Below are positions 12,377 to 25,800 of a stretch of 64,000 bases of DNA, one piece after another; positions within the stretch are counted from its first letter, which is position 1; each line of letters opens with the position of its first letter. Both the position numbers and the translations under genes were made by a program. A model generated the notes under the pieces. That model was not told the DNA's origin and searched no databases. It worked only from the letters and a program-made list of their open reading frames with translations. The stretch comes from Paramacrobiotus metropolitanus. Taxonomy: Eukaryota; Tardigrada; Eutardigrada; Parachela; Macrobiotidae. The DNA is taken from assembly GCF_019649055.1 (NCBI RefSeq), contig NW_026570243.1, forward strand, positions 1,240,001 through 1,304,000, in the 5' to 3' direction.

Positions 12377-13643
12377 TAACGTTTGCATTATTTGTGTGTT
12401 ATTTAAACAGCAAATTTCTGTAAAGCGTTTGTTCAACCCTGAGTTTTCATGCAGCTTACCTTTTAATGGCAATGCATGGATTCGTAAATGTTTTGTTTTG
12501 TTAAACGGTCTGTACTGTTTTCTGGGACTACGAGTGACGTAGCTAAAAAACGTGCACACTGATGCCAGCACGTTAGCCATTGTACACAGTGATGACCTTT
12601 ACACGTGCACGACAAATAAAACATTACGCAGACGGTATCGTCTTATTAAGTCTTAAACAAAAAGCAAAACTGACTTTTGGTCTTCCGTATGCATTTGCAG
12701 GTAGACTATCAAAAATATGCAAGGATTTGTACTTCCTCTTTCTTGCGGTTCCGCGCACGTACTCCCGTTGTGCGATTCGAACCAATATTTCTTCAACTTT
12801 CCGTGCCTACAGCCTTATGTACGCTGTTTTTTTATCTGGTTCTGATGTACCGCCTATATATAGCGAGTGGGTCACACTCAGACATCATCGCATCCCTTTC
12901 GAATAACTTTAATTTCGAAGATCTTCCCGGCAAATTACACATAGCATCGAACATGCACGTTTCCTTGTTAAATGCTAATAAGAAAGCTGCTCATAGTAAT
13001 TATTAAGAACGCACTGGTAATCACTAGGATAGTCGCCACAGTACTCGTAAATTCATACTTTTACGAAAAGGTCTCAATATAAAACAGTTTTTACGTGCTC
13101 ACTAAATTACAGAAAGCGTTGGTTGAAAACTCAGGTTGAGGATTATTGCAATATTCACAAGTGAAAGTTGAAATTATAATAGATTTTGCAATCAGTTATC
13201 ATGGATATTTGTATCAAACGGTACACACAATAGTACACATTAAACGCGGCGATCGTGTCCCTTATTGAGGTACACGCACGGTTATCGATCGAAGGTATTT
13301 GATCTGTACCTGGGTTAACCATAGCTAGGTACTTTAGATATCTGGTGCAGTCATATCCCAAGGAACAAACGTGACCAAGGAGCGAGATGAGTTTACATAG
13401 TTTACATTTGCACGGAGTTTAAAGTGCCGATATCTTCAATTTATTATTGTTGATGTTGCCCAGAAACTGCAGTCATCTTACGTTGGTTGTATCGTTTAAG
13501 TTGTCAAGCATGATGTCTGGCGCCCTGTTGTACCAAAATTAACCGAACCATTCCAGAATTGCCAGCCGTACAAACGCAGCTAAGGCCGGTGGTGAAGCGA
13601 CACGGCAGCTTGCTATAAAGTGACACCGGGACAACATTTCATA
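12377..13643. other. Intergenic stretch
   Basis: Overlapping open frames around 12580-13006 have no recognisable domain or splice support and look like chance. A TATAAAG sequence at 13614-13620 lies 24-30 bp upstream of the BBS1 start codon and may be a core promoter element or part of the leader. Confidence 0.35.
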
Positions 13644-16480
13644 ATGGCTGCTTTCAAGATGCCTCAACCGGTTGCACCCTCTTCTGGGAACTCCAGTCCT
13701 ACCCCGGCGCCTATCCCTGCTAAATGGATAACGCTGGTGGAAGACCAGGATGCGCGGATATTTACCTTCGGATCATGTATGGCGTTGGCGGATCTCCGAG
13801 GCGACGGAAAGTGCGCGCTGGTGGTGGGCGAACTCAGTCACACCAGCGGCGAAATTCGACTGCGCTCACTGGACGGTAATACAGTATTCAACTGTTTTTG
13901 ATACTTTGTCCCTCACAAGGCTACGCAACATCGCAAGTTCGCAACCGATTGGATTTAGGTCAGATGTGGCGCGATGCATTCAAGCTGGCGGAATTCCCGT
14001 CTGCCGTGCTTCCTCTGCATCTGGAAACTCCAGACGCTGCCAAACGAATTGTGCCAGGTAAGAACTAGTCGGACGATGTTCAGTGAGCGAAATTTGATGA
14101 CTTGTCAGCGGTTTTTGCAGCCATTGCTGTGTCGGTTGGAAATGCAGTTCTGATCTATAAAACGATGAAACCTCTTTGTCGTTATCAACTACCCCATCTC
14201 CAGCCACTAAAAGAAGAGCAAGACTTATGGACCGCTGCTAGAGAGGTTCATAATCTTTGTCTTTAATCTTCTCTTTGTAACTTTGACTATTTTGCAGAAG
14301 CGCTTAACGGTTCCAGATTTATTTAACAAGCTTAATGCACTGAAAGAAACCTACTCGGAAGCATTATTCACACAGCGCACAAAATCGTACGATCTCAAAC
14401 CTTTTTTTAAATGCATTATTTTTATTTATTTTGCTGATGATAGGTTTTTACTGATCTCAAACGACGAGCGCGACTACTTCGTCCAGGAATATTCCGAAAA
14501 ACCACTGTTTCGGTCTTCCGTGATCACCTGCATGGCTACCGTCAATAAGAAGCTGAAAGAAGAGGGCAGCGATCAATACCTCGTGCTGGGCACGGAAAGC
14601 CGGCATCTCTACATCGTCGATGCGCTGACTAATCTAGTTAAAGCTCAGGTAGTTCACTACTGCGTGCACTGATTTATGGTTTTCTGTTGTATTAATTTGT
14701 TGTCCTATCCCATACAGCACGAAGTCCCCGATGTGCCGGCTGCCGTGGCCACCCACGGAACATTCCATGAGCGATACCGATTGTTCATCTCGTGTCGTGA
14801 CGGCAAGATTTACACCATTACAAAAGAGTACGCACAAAAACTTTTCGCAGAAATGCAGGTATCGGATGTAAACAGAATTATTTGTCAGTTTTTCGGAGAT
14901 CACATGTGTCGCACCGAACGACCGTCCCATTACGATGCTCAACACCGGAAAACACCTGGTGGTTCCGTGTATGGATGGGGTCATTTACTTCTACAAAGGA
15001 GTAAGGTTAATCGCATACGGAACTGGGTAATTTTGTTGCTTAAGCTTTGTGTTTCGTGACTTGACAGAAAAACAACGAACTACATCACAAATGTGAACAT
15101 CCCATCGCATGTGCGGAAGTGATTAAATACGAGCCGACCGGGTTTAAAGCCGTCGCGGTAGCGCTGATGAACAAGGAGGTGCTGTTCTTCAAAGAGGACC
15201 AGTTAGTGGATACGTTCACGTGTGATGATGTTGTTACGGCTATGAAGTATGGAAAGTTTGACCGGGAAGACGGAGCACTGGCACTGGTGTTACGAAGTAA
15301 GCGAATTTTTGTATTAATGCAGCAGTTGAAAGTCATAGTGATTGAAACTGTATCACTATATTTTTATCGTTTAATTTAGACGGAACTGTCATCATCAAGC
15401 TGATTAAGCGCCGAGCCAAATTTGAGCAGATAACAACCGAAAAGGTCATAAAACCCATTCAGCAGCTGATACCAAAACGATCTACATTGTTCCTAGACCA
15501 AACGCAGCGAGAGAGGGAGAACTGCAAAAGTATTAAACATCTTACGTAAATTAATGCTTTTACTTTTATATGCGTCAGCACGACGCAGTTTGTGCCAGAG
15601 CTATAAACTGTGAAAAGTTTGCACAAAAATATGCTTGTTATACAAAATTATAGGAGGCCTTTTTTTGTAGAAATGAACACCGCTGTGTTCGACAATATCA
15701 CCCGCATGAAATATGAAATAAATAAGCGCTATGCAGAATCCTTGCAGCTTCAAAGCGGAAATGCGTCTGTACAGGAGGAAGTCCTCATAACTCCGCAGGT
15801 ACACAACTATTCCAACGGCATCTTGACATGTTAAATATTGCGTCATAATAATATTTGTGCCAATAACTTTTTATTTTGCCGCAGTTATTGGGATCGGGAC
15901 CATTTTTCAAACTGATTGTTAGAGTACAAAACATGTCAACGGAAACGGCCATGACAGACTACAGTGTTTTCTTACAAAGCGACAAGACAATGTACGCGCT
16001 ACCACAAACATACATTGAGGTACAGTACAGTCTGTACGCGTTTCCCAGCATAGATAATTATGTTTCATGCGCCCGTCAGCTTGACGTCAACTGCTAAGAA
16101 ATTAGCTGTACTTTACATGATGCTACTTTAATTAAGGTTCCATTTGTGGTTCCGCGTGGAAAGTTCGCGTTCGCTCGACTGTTCAAATTTATCGGAAACC
16201 AACCTTCTCAAGGAGAGATAACGGTAGACAACAGCTTTTGTCACAGCATGTGTACATTTCACATTCCTTACAATTTATACCGGTGTTTGTAAAAGCGAAC
16301 ATAAGTAATTTGGTCAAATTCATTTATTCGTTATGTCTGCGGAATAACTCACACAATAGATACATTAGCTTGATGACTCAGCAGTCAATATTGCAGATTC
16401 ACCTGTTCAAAGGCAGCCGTCCTGTGCCGGTAATGTCCATAGTTGCCGTGATTCCGGAATCTGACGTTGGACTAGTGTAG
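13644..16480 (+). CDS. BBS1: BBSome subunit BBS1
   Basis: Thirteen exons join without a stop: 13644-13875, 13920-14057, 14121-14245, 14298-14386, 14444-14648, 14718-14858, 14899-15000, 15068-15296, 15380-15529, 15671-15798, 15885-16019, 16137-16223, 16397-16480. They total 1845 bases, giving 614 residues, close to the 593 of human BBS1. Diagnostic stretches include SCMALADLRGDGKCALVVGE near the N-terminus, EEQDLWTAARE, VITCMATV followed by LVLGTES, GKFDREDGALALVLR, FLDQTQRERE and a GPFFKL ear-domain start. BBS1 is a beta-propeller plus GAE-type ear subunit of the BBSome, the coat that moves membrane proteins in and out of cilia, and it contacts ARL6. All exons are intact, so the gene looks functional and implies ciliated cells. 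The start was chosen because the upstream in-frame codon is GTG and the first ATG is at 13644. Confidence 0.96.
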
Positions 16481-17192
16481 GGCGCGCATGTGAAGTGGCG
16501 AGTGCCCGTGTCTTCCTGGAAGCACTTAGCGATGGTTTAATAAAGTGTCATATAGCAAGGAAAGCTTTTGTTGTTTGGCAACTATACGAAATAGAATCTA
16601 GGCGTACATTGTATGATATTTTTTCAATGCCGTATCGCAGTTGCTGCAATAACGGTTCAATATGGGTAAACATCGTGGTTGTTTACACTGCATGTGGAAA
16701 CGGTACCGGCACCCGGCAAAAAAAGTGCTGTTATAATTATCTTAGACACTTTGTACGTACTGTATAATTTTTTTATCACCTGTCCTATGTAGTATTTCCG
16801 GCTTTCGCTTTAGATTGTGGTCGATCGGTTACCGTAATCACGATGCTCGGTACATGCATGGTTCGTGCACGGTACATGGACGATACATGCCCGTTGAATG
16901 TTAACTGTTCACTTGCGGCAATTTAATGATTTTGATAGCATTTAATCCACCTAAAATCGGTGTTACGCCAATTTACCACTTTCGACTATGCCTTGGATTT
17001 CCGCAATTGCTTATTCAGCTTTTTCAGCATTGGATTTACTGTACTTATTGTTATGCGCTGATTTAATTTAATTATTGCATTATTAGCAGTTACTACTTAT
17101 GTGCGAATGCGTTTTTGTTACTGATAAGTGAGCCCGTGCCGCTTCAGTACAATACTTTTAGTGGTATCTACTGAGTAGATTTTCGCGCCGAC
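16481..17192. other. Intergenic stretch
   Basis: Includes the BBS1 3' region, with an AATAAA-type signal (ttaataaag) around 16537-16545, then AT-rich sequence up to the acid phosphatase start. Nothing else is supported. Confidence 0.4.
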
Positions 17193-19132
17193 ATGCGGTT
17201 CCGAATCTGGACCACTCTGTGCATATTGTTTTCTTTGATCCTAACTGTGATAAGTGTGGATGTCGTTGATGATCTTCGACTAGTACACATTGTAAGTGGA
17301 AAAATGTTTTCGATTTACTTATTTCATAATAATAATGTACTGTATGTGTGAAGTATGGACCCATAGATTATTGCGGCAATGCTTCCGTAGCAGTCTTGAG
17401 CTTGGCATATCCAGTGAGGACAGACGCACGTACGCTCACTCTTGGTAGGTGTTCCGCCATGGTGACCGTGCACCGTTAAATGTTTACAAATCTGATCCTT
17501 ATGGTGTGAAAATCTGGAAAGGAGGTCTGGGCAAACTAACAAACAAGGGTACCAAACAACTATACGAAATGGGCAAATTTTTTAAACCGCGCTACAGTCG
17601 ATTTCTGGATGCTGAAAACGCTCGAAGTCAGGTAAGCTACAGCAAAAGCTCTAACTAGCTTTTACAGTTCGAAGCCATAGCTGAGTATTTCTACCTGCAT
17701 ATTATAAACTCACAGCGGGACTAATATTAATTTGCGGCATTATTTCACGCTTTCGTACCCGAGTGTTCGCTTGCGCGCAGATATACATACGGTCTTCGGA
17801 CGCGGACCGTACACTACACAGCGCCGGAGCATTTGCTGCCGGTATGTTTCCCCCAACAGCTGACGAAAAATGGGACAATCAGCTTGGCCAAATCTGGCGT
17901 CCTGTATCGATCCACACGGTTCCTGAGAAGGAAGAAAATTTACTCAGCCAGAAAACCGACTGTCCGGCATATAAGCGCTTCAAAAAAGAACAGATGAGCC
18001 ATCCTGAGACCAAACGGCTGTACGACCATTACCGTGTATGTTCTGATTTAAGTTTTAATATCTCGACATTCGTTTGTCGTTATTGCTTCACGTTGTGATC
18101 AATGCTGTAGCCGCTGTTTGATTGGATTACGCAAAACAGTGGAGAGGCCAGCAACATCAAGACAATGGCCGATGCCTATGACATCATGAATCGTGTGCGC
18201 GATGTGACCTTCTGTCAAGTGTCCAATGGCTACGCGATGCCGGCGTGGATGAATGACACCATGCTGCGCCAGATGACACGCATTCATGAGCTGGATTTCC
18301 ATGTGAAAGCGGGTGCTAACGCCGACTACCCACGAGCCAGACTGGCCGGTGGACGAATGTTGCAAGTTATACTGGAACATCTGGCCATTACCATGGATAA
18401 CGTTACGGAACCGGAGGATGATATTAAGCTCTACATCTATTCAGCGGTATGTCATGGTGTCCAAGTTTAGGTGTCTGTATATAGAACTATTAAGTATGCT
18501 TTGATAAAATAATGTATTTTTCGCGACCTGGTGGTATCCCACGAACTCGAGCAATGTTCAACGGGTTTTGAAAATTTTATTTTACTCATTGAGAACTTTT
18601 TCAAATGAATATATCAACGATTGTAGACTACACAAGCGTATCGATGTATTGTTGTTTGTTATTTCAGCACGACAATGCGGTTGCGGCGCTTTTATCAACA
18701 TTAGGAGTTTACGATTATAATGTTACGGAAGGAGATTTTGTCGGTCTTGGACAACCAAAATATGGGGTAAGGCATGTACAGAAGCATACCTTGTTTACGG
18801 TGCTTTTGTTGATCGATGTTGGTGGCGAAGTACGCACAAAATTTGTTTTACAGGCTGCAGTGATTGTGGAACTCTTTAACAACCACACTGTTCGTGTTTC
18901 ATACAAAAACGAGTAAGAGCGTCATTAACAGTACAATTTGCACACCCCAGTTAACAAACGTTTTTGTTGTAGTCCCGACAATATTCCGACCGCAGAGCCA
19001 ACTGTGTTGATTAATCCACACTGCCCGGCCTACTGTCCTCTCGATAAATTTAAAATCTTAGCCAAACCGTATCTCGTCGATGACTGGGATCAAGAATGTG
19101 AAATCATTGTCGAAACTTCGTGGAGAAGATAA
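17193..19132 (+). CDS. Histidine acid phosphatase, secreted or soluble form
   Basis: Seven exons: 17193-17291, 17449-17631, 17781-18035, 18111-18446, 18668-18766, 18854-18912, 18973-19132. They total 1191 bases, giving 396 residues. Exon 1 encodes a signal peptide (LCILFSLILTVISV). Exon 2 begins with the catalytic RHGDRAP motif, whose His forms the phospho-enzyme. Exon 3 holds the IRSSDADRTLHSA substrate-site segment and exon 5 starts with the HD pair that supplies the proton donor. Cysteines near the C-terminus (CPAYC, then C in WDQEC) match the lysosomal/prostatic acid phosphatase fold. There is no C-terminal membrane segment, so the product should be soluble in the secretory or lysosomal lumen, hydrolysing phosphomonoesters. 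Exons 2, 3 and 6 have exactly the lengths of the corresponding exons in the paralogue at 38194-41756. Confidence 0.93.
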
Positions 19133-19384
19133 CGGTTTCTTAAGTGTTTCTTTCGTACTGGCAAAGCTAAGGCGTATGAAATGTTTCTCAATAGTACGCT
19201 AAGAAAAAACTTGATTATATCGGCATTTAATACAATAATACTGCGGCTCTGTGAAAAATAAAACACAACCATCAGTGGCATCAGTTGGCTTTATAGAAAC
19301 TGCAAAAGAAATTCTGTATCATTCAAGAAATTTTGTAGGCAACATGCAAGCAATGCACCATGTAAACACAAAGGCAAATCTTTA
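19133..19384. other. Short convergent intergenic stretch
   Basis: Lies between the ends of two convergent genes. AATAAA-like sequence at about 19256-19262 probably serves the acid phosphatase transcript. Nothing else seen. Confidence 0.35.
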
Positions 19385-21274
19385 TCATTTATGACCCATA
19401 ATTTTTCTAAATGCCGTGCGCCATTCCCGCTTGGTGACCACGTACAGGACGGGATTCATGACGGAGGTCACATACTGTAGGGTTAAAACAAACGCGTACG
19501 CCAGTGGATCGGTGTAATCAGTAAAGTAGTTCACCGTCAGATACACCGCCAACGGTGTCCAGAAGGTCAGGACGCCCGCTGTTAGGGTGGAGAAAACATT
19601 GAAATGCGCCTTAACGGCGCAGCGTCGCGATTTGCGCGGATACTGCGGCGGTGAGCGGCGTGTTGGCTGTGTGGATGTGGAGGTGCTGACACCGGAGGTA
19701 ACGTGCGCCCAGTAGCTGTAGTTTTCCGCATGGTTTCCCATAATTACCGATGGAAAATCAATAACCGACTCCTTGCCGAATGTTTGTTCTGTAAAGCATA
19801 TAACGGTAATTGCTAACGCAGAGGAACTGTGTGCTAAAAAGACTGCGTGCTAGAACTGAAACGTAAGCAAAACAGTGAACAATGATATCTAGTTTACAGT
19901 TAACAGAAACACACTGTTTGCAAAACCAAAAGAATAGTTGTTAGCTAGATCTAGAACTGCCGGTTGGATACCGCAAATACTTTATGGTTTTCGAAAGACT
20001 TGATGCAATTACGAAATTCAAAAGACTGACCTTTTCCACGGTTTCTAGAAACACCATAATGTATCTCAGCTGTCTCAAAGCGAATGTAAAATTTAATTTT
20101 CCCATGTTGTAGCAAAAGTAATATCCTTTTGTCATACGAGTTATCACGATAAATTTATACAGATATTAGCAACTTATGCTGCTTTAGTTGTAGTACTACT
20201 GTATAAGTAATTTTTCCAAACAACCGATGTGAAGGTTGTTTATTAAACAAACTAAGACCCATTAGAGCTACTACTGGCAGCTGCTACTGCTTTTTAGAAC
20301 CACTATCTTATTAATATTTTTGGTTTCTGAGAAAAAATTAATGCAGATTAGCGTGCATATACGGTATCATATGCAGTTCAGATACTCAGGATCGGATTTT
20401 ACGGATTAATAATTAATGTACTCTCCTGTGTAAAGGTTGCAACAGACACACTTATCCATTAAGACTGTTATTACGAACCAATCAGGCCATGCGGAACAAT
20501 GGAGAAATTGATGAGATTACCCTTACCCAGCGCTTCATGCGTGTGCGACGTCATGGCCAAGGTCGTCTGAAGATCGCGCTTCGGCCGGACCAATCGGCGT
20601 CGCTCCCAGACCACATAGCCCACCATGGGATAAACCACTCCGCAGAATGCCACAGTCAAGCAGAAGATGACGTGCACACACCACATCACTTGCGTGGCAT
20701 TATTGGCATAGCACTGCTTCTCGGACACCGCCTGCACCAATGCCGGTATGGCCACACCATGGGCGGCCAGCACCGTCAGGATGCAGAAGCCCACGGCCAC
20801 CGCATGGGTGTGATGGGCTTTGAAATGGGTGGGAAACATTAGCGCCCAGAAGCGGTTCATGGCCAGGATCATGTAGTTGGCCGAGACCAGTGCGGAAAAT
20901 GTCCAGTTGGTGTATAAGAATAAATAACAGAGGTTTAAGGAGAACGGCCATATTCCCCCGGCGATCCCGACGATGATGCTCAAGGGGCTGCCTAAGGTGA
21001 CTTTCAGTAGATCGGCGATAGACAAGCATAGGAGATAAATGTTAAAAGCGGTGTAGAGCTGGGATGATCGGGCGTACACGAAGATTAGGAGGACATTGGT
21101 CGCAAAAGCTAGGGTGACGATAATCAGCTGGAATGCGGCGGTTACCACGTATGGTAAATTGGTGTGCGATATCTTGAGTTTGCTAGTAAAGTTATCGGAT
21201 AAAGTGGTATTGGTGGCAAAACTGTCCATTATCGTGTCAAATGCTAAAACCATGGATGTAGTCCATTTAAACAA
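19385..21274 (-). CDS. Class A (rhodopsin-type) GPCR, two exons
   Basis: Exon 1 runs 21274-20527 and exon 2 runs 19788-19385, joined in phase 1 by a GTAAGG donor and a TTTACAG acceptor. Together they give 1152 bases, 383 residues. Seven hydrophobic segments are visible. The N-terminus has N-glycosylation sequons (TNTT, DNFT). The TM2 region carries CLSIADLL, equivalent to the LAxAD motif. TM3 ends in MNRFWA instead of DRY, as in the receptor at 11405. The long third intracellular loop spans the intron and is rich in Ser/Thr/Pro and basic residues. TM6 reads TFWTP and TM7 reads NPVLY. The 738-bp intron has no recognisable content. The ligand is unknown. Resemblance in TM3 suggests a shared ancestry with the single-exon receptor, although sequence elsewhere has diverged. 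Confidence 0.9.
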
Positions 21275-22829
21275 AGAAGAACATTTGCAAACGACGCTGC
21301 GCAGAAGTGCATTTAGGGTAATTAATCAGGACATGATGATCTGGCGTATATCGGAAACACAAGACAGCCGGGGATATGAGCGACGGCTTCGGATAAATTG
21401 GATTATTACAAATTCCCGTTATGCGGCGTGGATATGTCACACGGAGGCGGGTACACAGGTATGCAGGAAAGAGAGCGCTCGAGAAGCCCGTTAATCTTCT
21501 TAGCAAATCCGTTATGAGCCCTGCGTCGCGATGGATCAATATGTTTCCATAAAGACCGGCACATTGTTCAGGTTCCCTAATGCAATATCCGTTAACGGCG
21601 GAGAAAAAGCTTTTTAATTATGGATAGCTGGAATTAGAGCTAGTCGGAAGATCATGTGCTGAGCTCATCGCGAGAAATCGGAGACGAGGCAGCGAATTAG
21701 AAAGGAGCCAGGCTTTTCATGCCTGTAATAAGCGATATGCCGGTACAATACCGGTATGCATCTTCAAGTCATATGGCGTAATGGGAGGATGAAGGGAAAT
21801 TGTCTCGCGAAATCAAAAAGAGGAGTTAACAGAATATGCCGTATCACGGTGCCCTTTAAGAATACGCTACCGCGCATAAATATACAAGATCCAAACCGAT
21901 AAATACCGTGTCGATAACCACAATTACTAGTCCGAATGTTTCCCGTTGAGCTGGATTAGGATAAAAAGTGCACAGTTTATAACGGCAATTAAGTGGTGAA
22001 ACAGCGCGCCCCTATTTCTCCCGGCATTCACGACGAACGCAGCATAAAGGATGCACATGAGCCGGTATAATCTGGAATGAGGCGATAACAAAAGGGCACT
22101 GTATCAGCAGGGGCAGAAATTAGCGGAAATAAATACAAGGGCCACCAAGACGGTAGAACGGAAGCGACAGTGAACACGCGCCTGGGTGTATCAATGCACC
22201 GTTAGATATGGAGTTAAAGGAGACCTTGGGTGCATGGCAGCACTAATAGAATAATGAGCCTTCCTTTGGTGTAATTACACCCAGATCTGCATTATACATG
22301 CACACGTAATGCACAAGAAATACATTGTAATTGTCTAATGACGACCGCTGCCAGAAGAGGAATATTTCACGCGCGTATGAGGTTCTGAGCAGCTCCGCTG
22401 AACCGTGCACGAACAACATGACCAGAACAGAGAAAGTGTTTTCGTGGCGCACATGTTTGTTGGGAAGTTAATCTGCTTAAACTGTTTTCGCTTGACTGTA
22501 ACTCAATAGGATTGTTTTTCTCCGCTGTATCCGACGTTTTCGTAATTGTTCTCACGAGATCGCCAGCGGAGTCGGATGTGCCATAATTCCCAGCGGACGT
22601 ATGCCGTGCGGATGTGGCTGTGGCTACAAGAGGACATGACCTTCCACGTATTATTTCGGGGATATATATGCCCGTATAATCTGGTGATACCGTTTCTGAT
22701 TACAATCAAAGGAAATACAGCGCCGTACAATAATTTTCCAATTGGTGACCTTTTGGATGTGATACATTTCCGCGCAAGGACATTGCGCTATGGTTAGCTT
22801 AAAATAGCTAAAAAGAAGTTCCAGTAAAG
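21275..22829. other. Intergenic stretch
   Basis: Moderate GC content and many short open frames on both strands, but no domain, splice pattern or repeat that I can support. It separates two minus-strand genes and should hold the promoter of the GPCR at 19385-21274. Confidence 0.35.
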
Positions 22830-25800
22830 CTAACGGCTAGCTATAGAAGCACACGCAATCAAAATGCAGATTATAATTGTGTTCTGAGAAACTGGCGTTA
22901 TTAACTGCATTTTAAATAATTCCTCAGCGGTGTTATGGGAGTCATCCACTGCAAATAAAACAGGGTTAGGCAGGCCTAGAATATCGCAGTTTTTGATGGC
23001 ACTTACGGTGAAAGTCGTGAAATTCGCGTTGGGATAAGCCAGTGTCCCGACAAACGTCTCGGGTGATGTTGTGTTTACCGGTGTCCCGAAGACCATTAGC
23101 TGTTTGCCGCTAAGATCCAAGAAAGAGTACACTTGACGGAAGACACTGGTCAGTAGATAGTCAATGCGATTGTCGATTTCCATGGTGAAATTTCCGTTCT
23201 GTTTCGTCAGGTAGATATGCTTCAGAGCATCGGAATCTGAAAATCCGTAACCTTTAGTTGCTACAGAATCTAAAAGCTTCTGCATAACGTACAGTAAGTG
23301 TACAGATTGGAGCCGGCATAGGTTTGCGCGATGATCCCGGTACCGGCAACACCGCCAACCGATGTTGTCTTGCGAGATTTTGGCCAATCAATGGTTTTCC
23401 AGTCTAGGGCGGCATCATTGGTGGACTAAACCAAAATTTTCAGTTGCAGCTTTGGTTAGGGGTATACGAGCAAAGCACACATGTAAACGTAAAGTGGGAA
23501 GTATGTTGCAAAGTATTTGAATCTGCCTACCGATATAAGAATCACTTGGTTGTTATACGACATCCATTTGTTAATGGGACCCGGTGGCGCTCCGATAATC
23601 GCCTTGGCTATTGGCTCAGCGTTGCCAATTGGCCACATTGTGCCATCGGTTGCGTTAAGGTTAACCGCGAGGACACAGTTATCTATAATCAAATCGGATA
23701 AAATTAGGACCCTTCTAATAGTGTTGAAAATTAGTGTGCTGCTCATGCGCAACTGGCATGATGAGCGCTTGTTGTATGCTTTACGTATAATTTCTTTACC
23801 TTGAAAGAGGAAAACCGGGGACGCTGGATCTTTCTGCCACACCCGAACGGCTTGATTAATAGCGCGGTCGCAAAAACTGTTTGTAGTACACAAACTGGGT
23901 AGTCTGGCGATGGGTGCCGAAATGAAGTTTTCGATGCCTAAACAATTCTTTCCCGCTTCGATCCAGTAAATTCCATGATCACCCACATCTTCACCCCAGG
24001 AGTTGGAAATCAGCCAGTATGTTACGCCTTGCAATGTTCGGTCCCATCCGATGATTCGCACCGCATGTGCACCAAGTAGAGTAGCGTTTGCGGGCGGCAG
24101 ACAATACGGACCTTAAAAAATAAACGCACAGATTAATTTTTGTCGCCAAATCATTACGAATGCATTAGCGAAAAGTTCTAACGACCTCTGGAAGCATTCC
24201 AAGTTTGAAAATCTTCGTAGACATAAATGGCCGCTGTGATTGGTCCATTGTGGAGAATGTCGTCCTGCATGTTACGCATGTGGTCAAGAATGCCGGATTG
24301 ATTCAATATGCCGCGGGCGTAATTAGTCCAATAAGAGTCGACTGCGAATTGTGACAATTCAACACACGTATGTTCACAGTGCCATTTTAAATCGAAAAGC
24401 AAGCAATCAGAAACTATCGGCTTAACTTCGGTTCACATTATTGCAAATAATGTCCCGTTATACAAACATGAAATCTACATTTGCATGAGTTTTTGTCGCA
24501 CATACTTGTGAACTGGTCTTGGTCAATCGTCTTCCCGAAATTCAGATTCGTGCAGCGCGTTTCGCACTGCTGCGGCACCGATTCATTGGGTGATACGGAA
24601 TACGGTATACATCCGCTGCTGCTGTTGTACATCCCGCCGGAACACACCCCGCGCGATGCAACAAACGCGTACGCGTTGGCTGGATCTCCTCCCGCTTCAC
24701 ATCTAAGTTATACGAGTACATCATAATCAAGTTTAAAAAAAGCTTTATATATGGACTTCAGAAAGAAAAACCGTGTGATATCATTTTTGTTCTGATTTTG
24801 ATTTATTTTATTTATTTTGATTTTATTTTGATTTTATTTTGATTTATTTTATTTTCGTTTTGATTTATTTTATTTTGATCAGTTTTCTAATTGGTCCATA
24901 CTTTCTTATATGCTTCGACATCACCGTTATTTCGTACAGCTGCACTGTTCGAATCAATCACACGTCTACCACCCTCCAAACACACTTGCCCGTGCTGTTG
25001 GGCCGCAAGATTAAACGCGAACACTTTTTTTAAATTTAAAAAAAATAAATATGAAATTCTGCAAAGTAGACAATATAACAGCACTTTTTTTAACATTTGA
25101 CGAAATAAAAAACTAATATGTATGAAAGAGCAGCAGGTTCTGTTCATAATGCGGACTGCAGTGCTTTATATAAATGCAGCACTTTGTGTACAATAAGTCC
25201 AGTATTTTGTATACGCCTTTAATTTACATACCTCTGTTGTGGTGTTCGCGAGGTATCCGTACATCCCGCCACCTGACTGGCTGAAATGATCGTTTGGTCA
25301 GTTTGGCCGGACGCGATGCACAATCTGTCGGAAATCACGCTGGCGGCTGAGACGGCCTAAAAAAGGAGCCCATGTATAGAAAATGAAGAAACAGAAAGAG
25401 CGACGAGTTTGCGCTGGGAACACTGAGCAGAATCAGATGTTGATGATACTAAAGTGATGGGCACTGGACAGTGCCAAATCAATTACACAATGCTTACCCA
25501 ACAGTTTCCACAGTGACCTTGATCGCGGATAAGCGATAGACTGGTGCAGTTAGGCCAAGCACGCCGCGAGTCAAATGTCGCTGGCACGATCGCGGCGCCC
25601 CGTTGTCCGTGACGAGATTTATGGGCTTCCAGTTTCTCATACTGTTGGTGCTTGTGCTTCTCGGGATCTTGCTGGAAGCCGCTCGGAGGGAATTTCTTCC
25701 TTCTGGCTGATACTCTGCAAATGCAACCATTTCTGTACGTATAAAATTGCAACTGAAGTAAAAAAATTACTAGTACGCAAAAAGAAAAGTGTTCAACGAA

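Noticed and set aside
12580-13006. Two overlapping 108-109 codon frames
   Set aside because: No domain, splice support or codon pattern; the two frames exclude each other.
24887-25147. 86-codon minus-strand frame that could be another exon of the cathepsin-like gene
   Set aside because: Joining the exon ending at 25232 directly to 24702 keeps phase and restores the protease GC-x-GG motif ([13 protein letters not shown]); this frame therefore lies in the intron.
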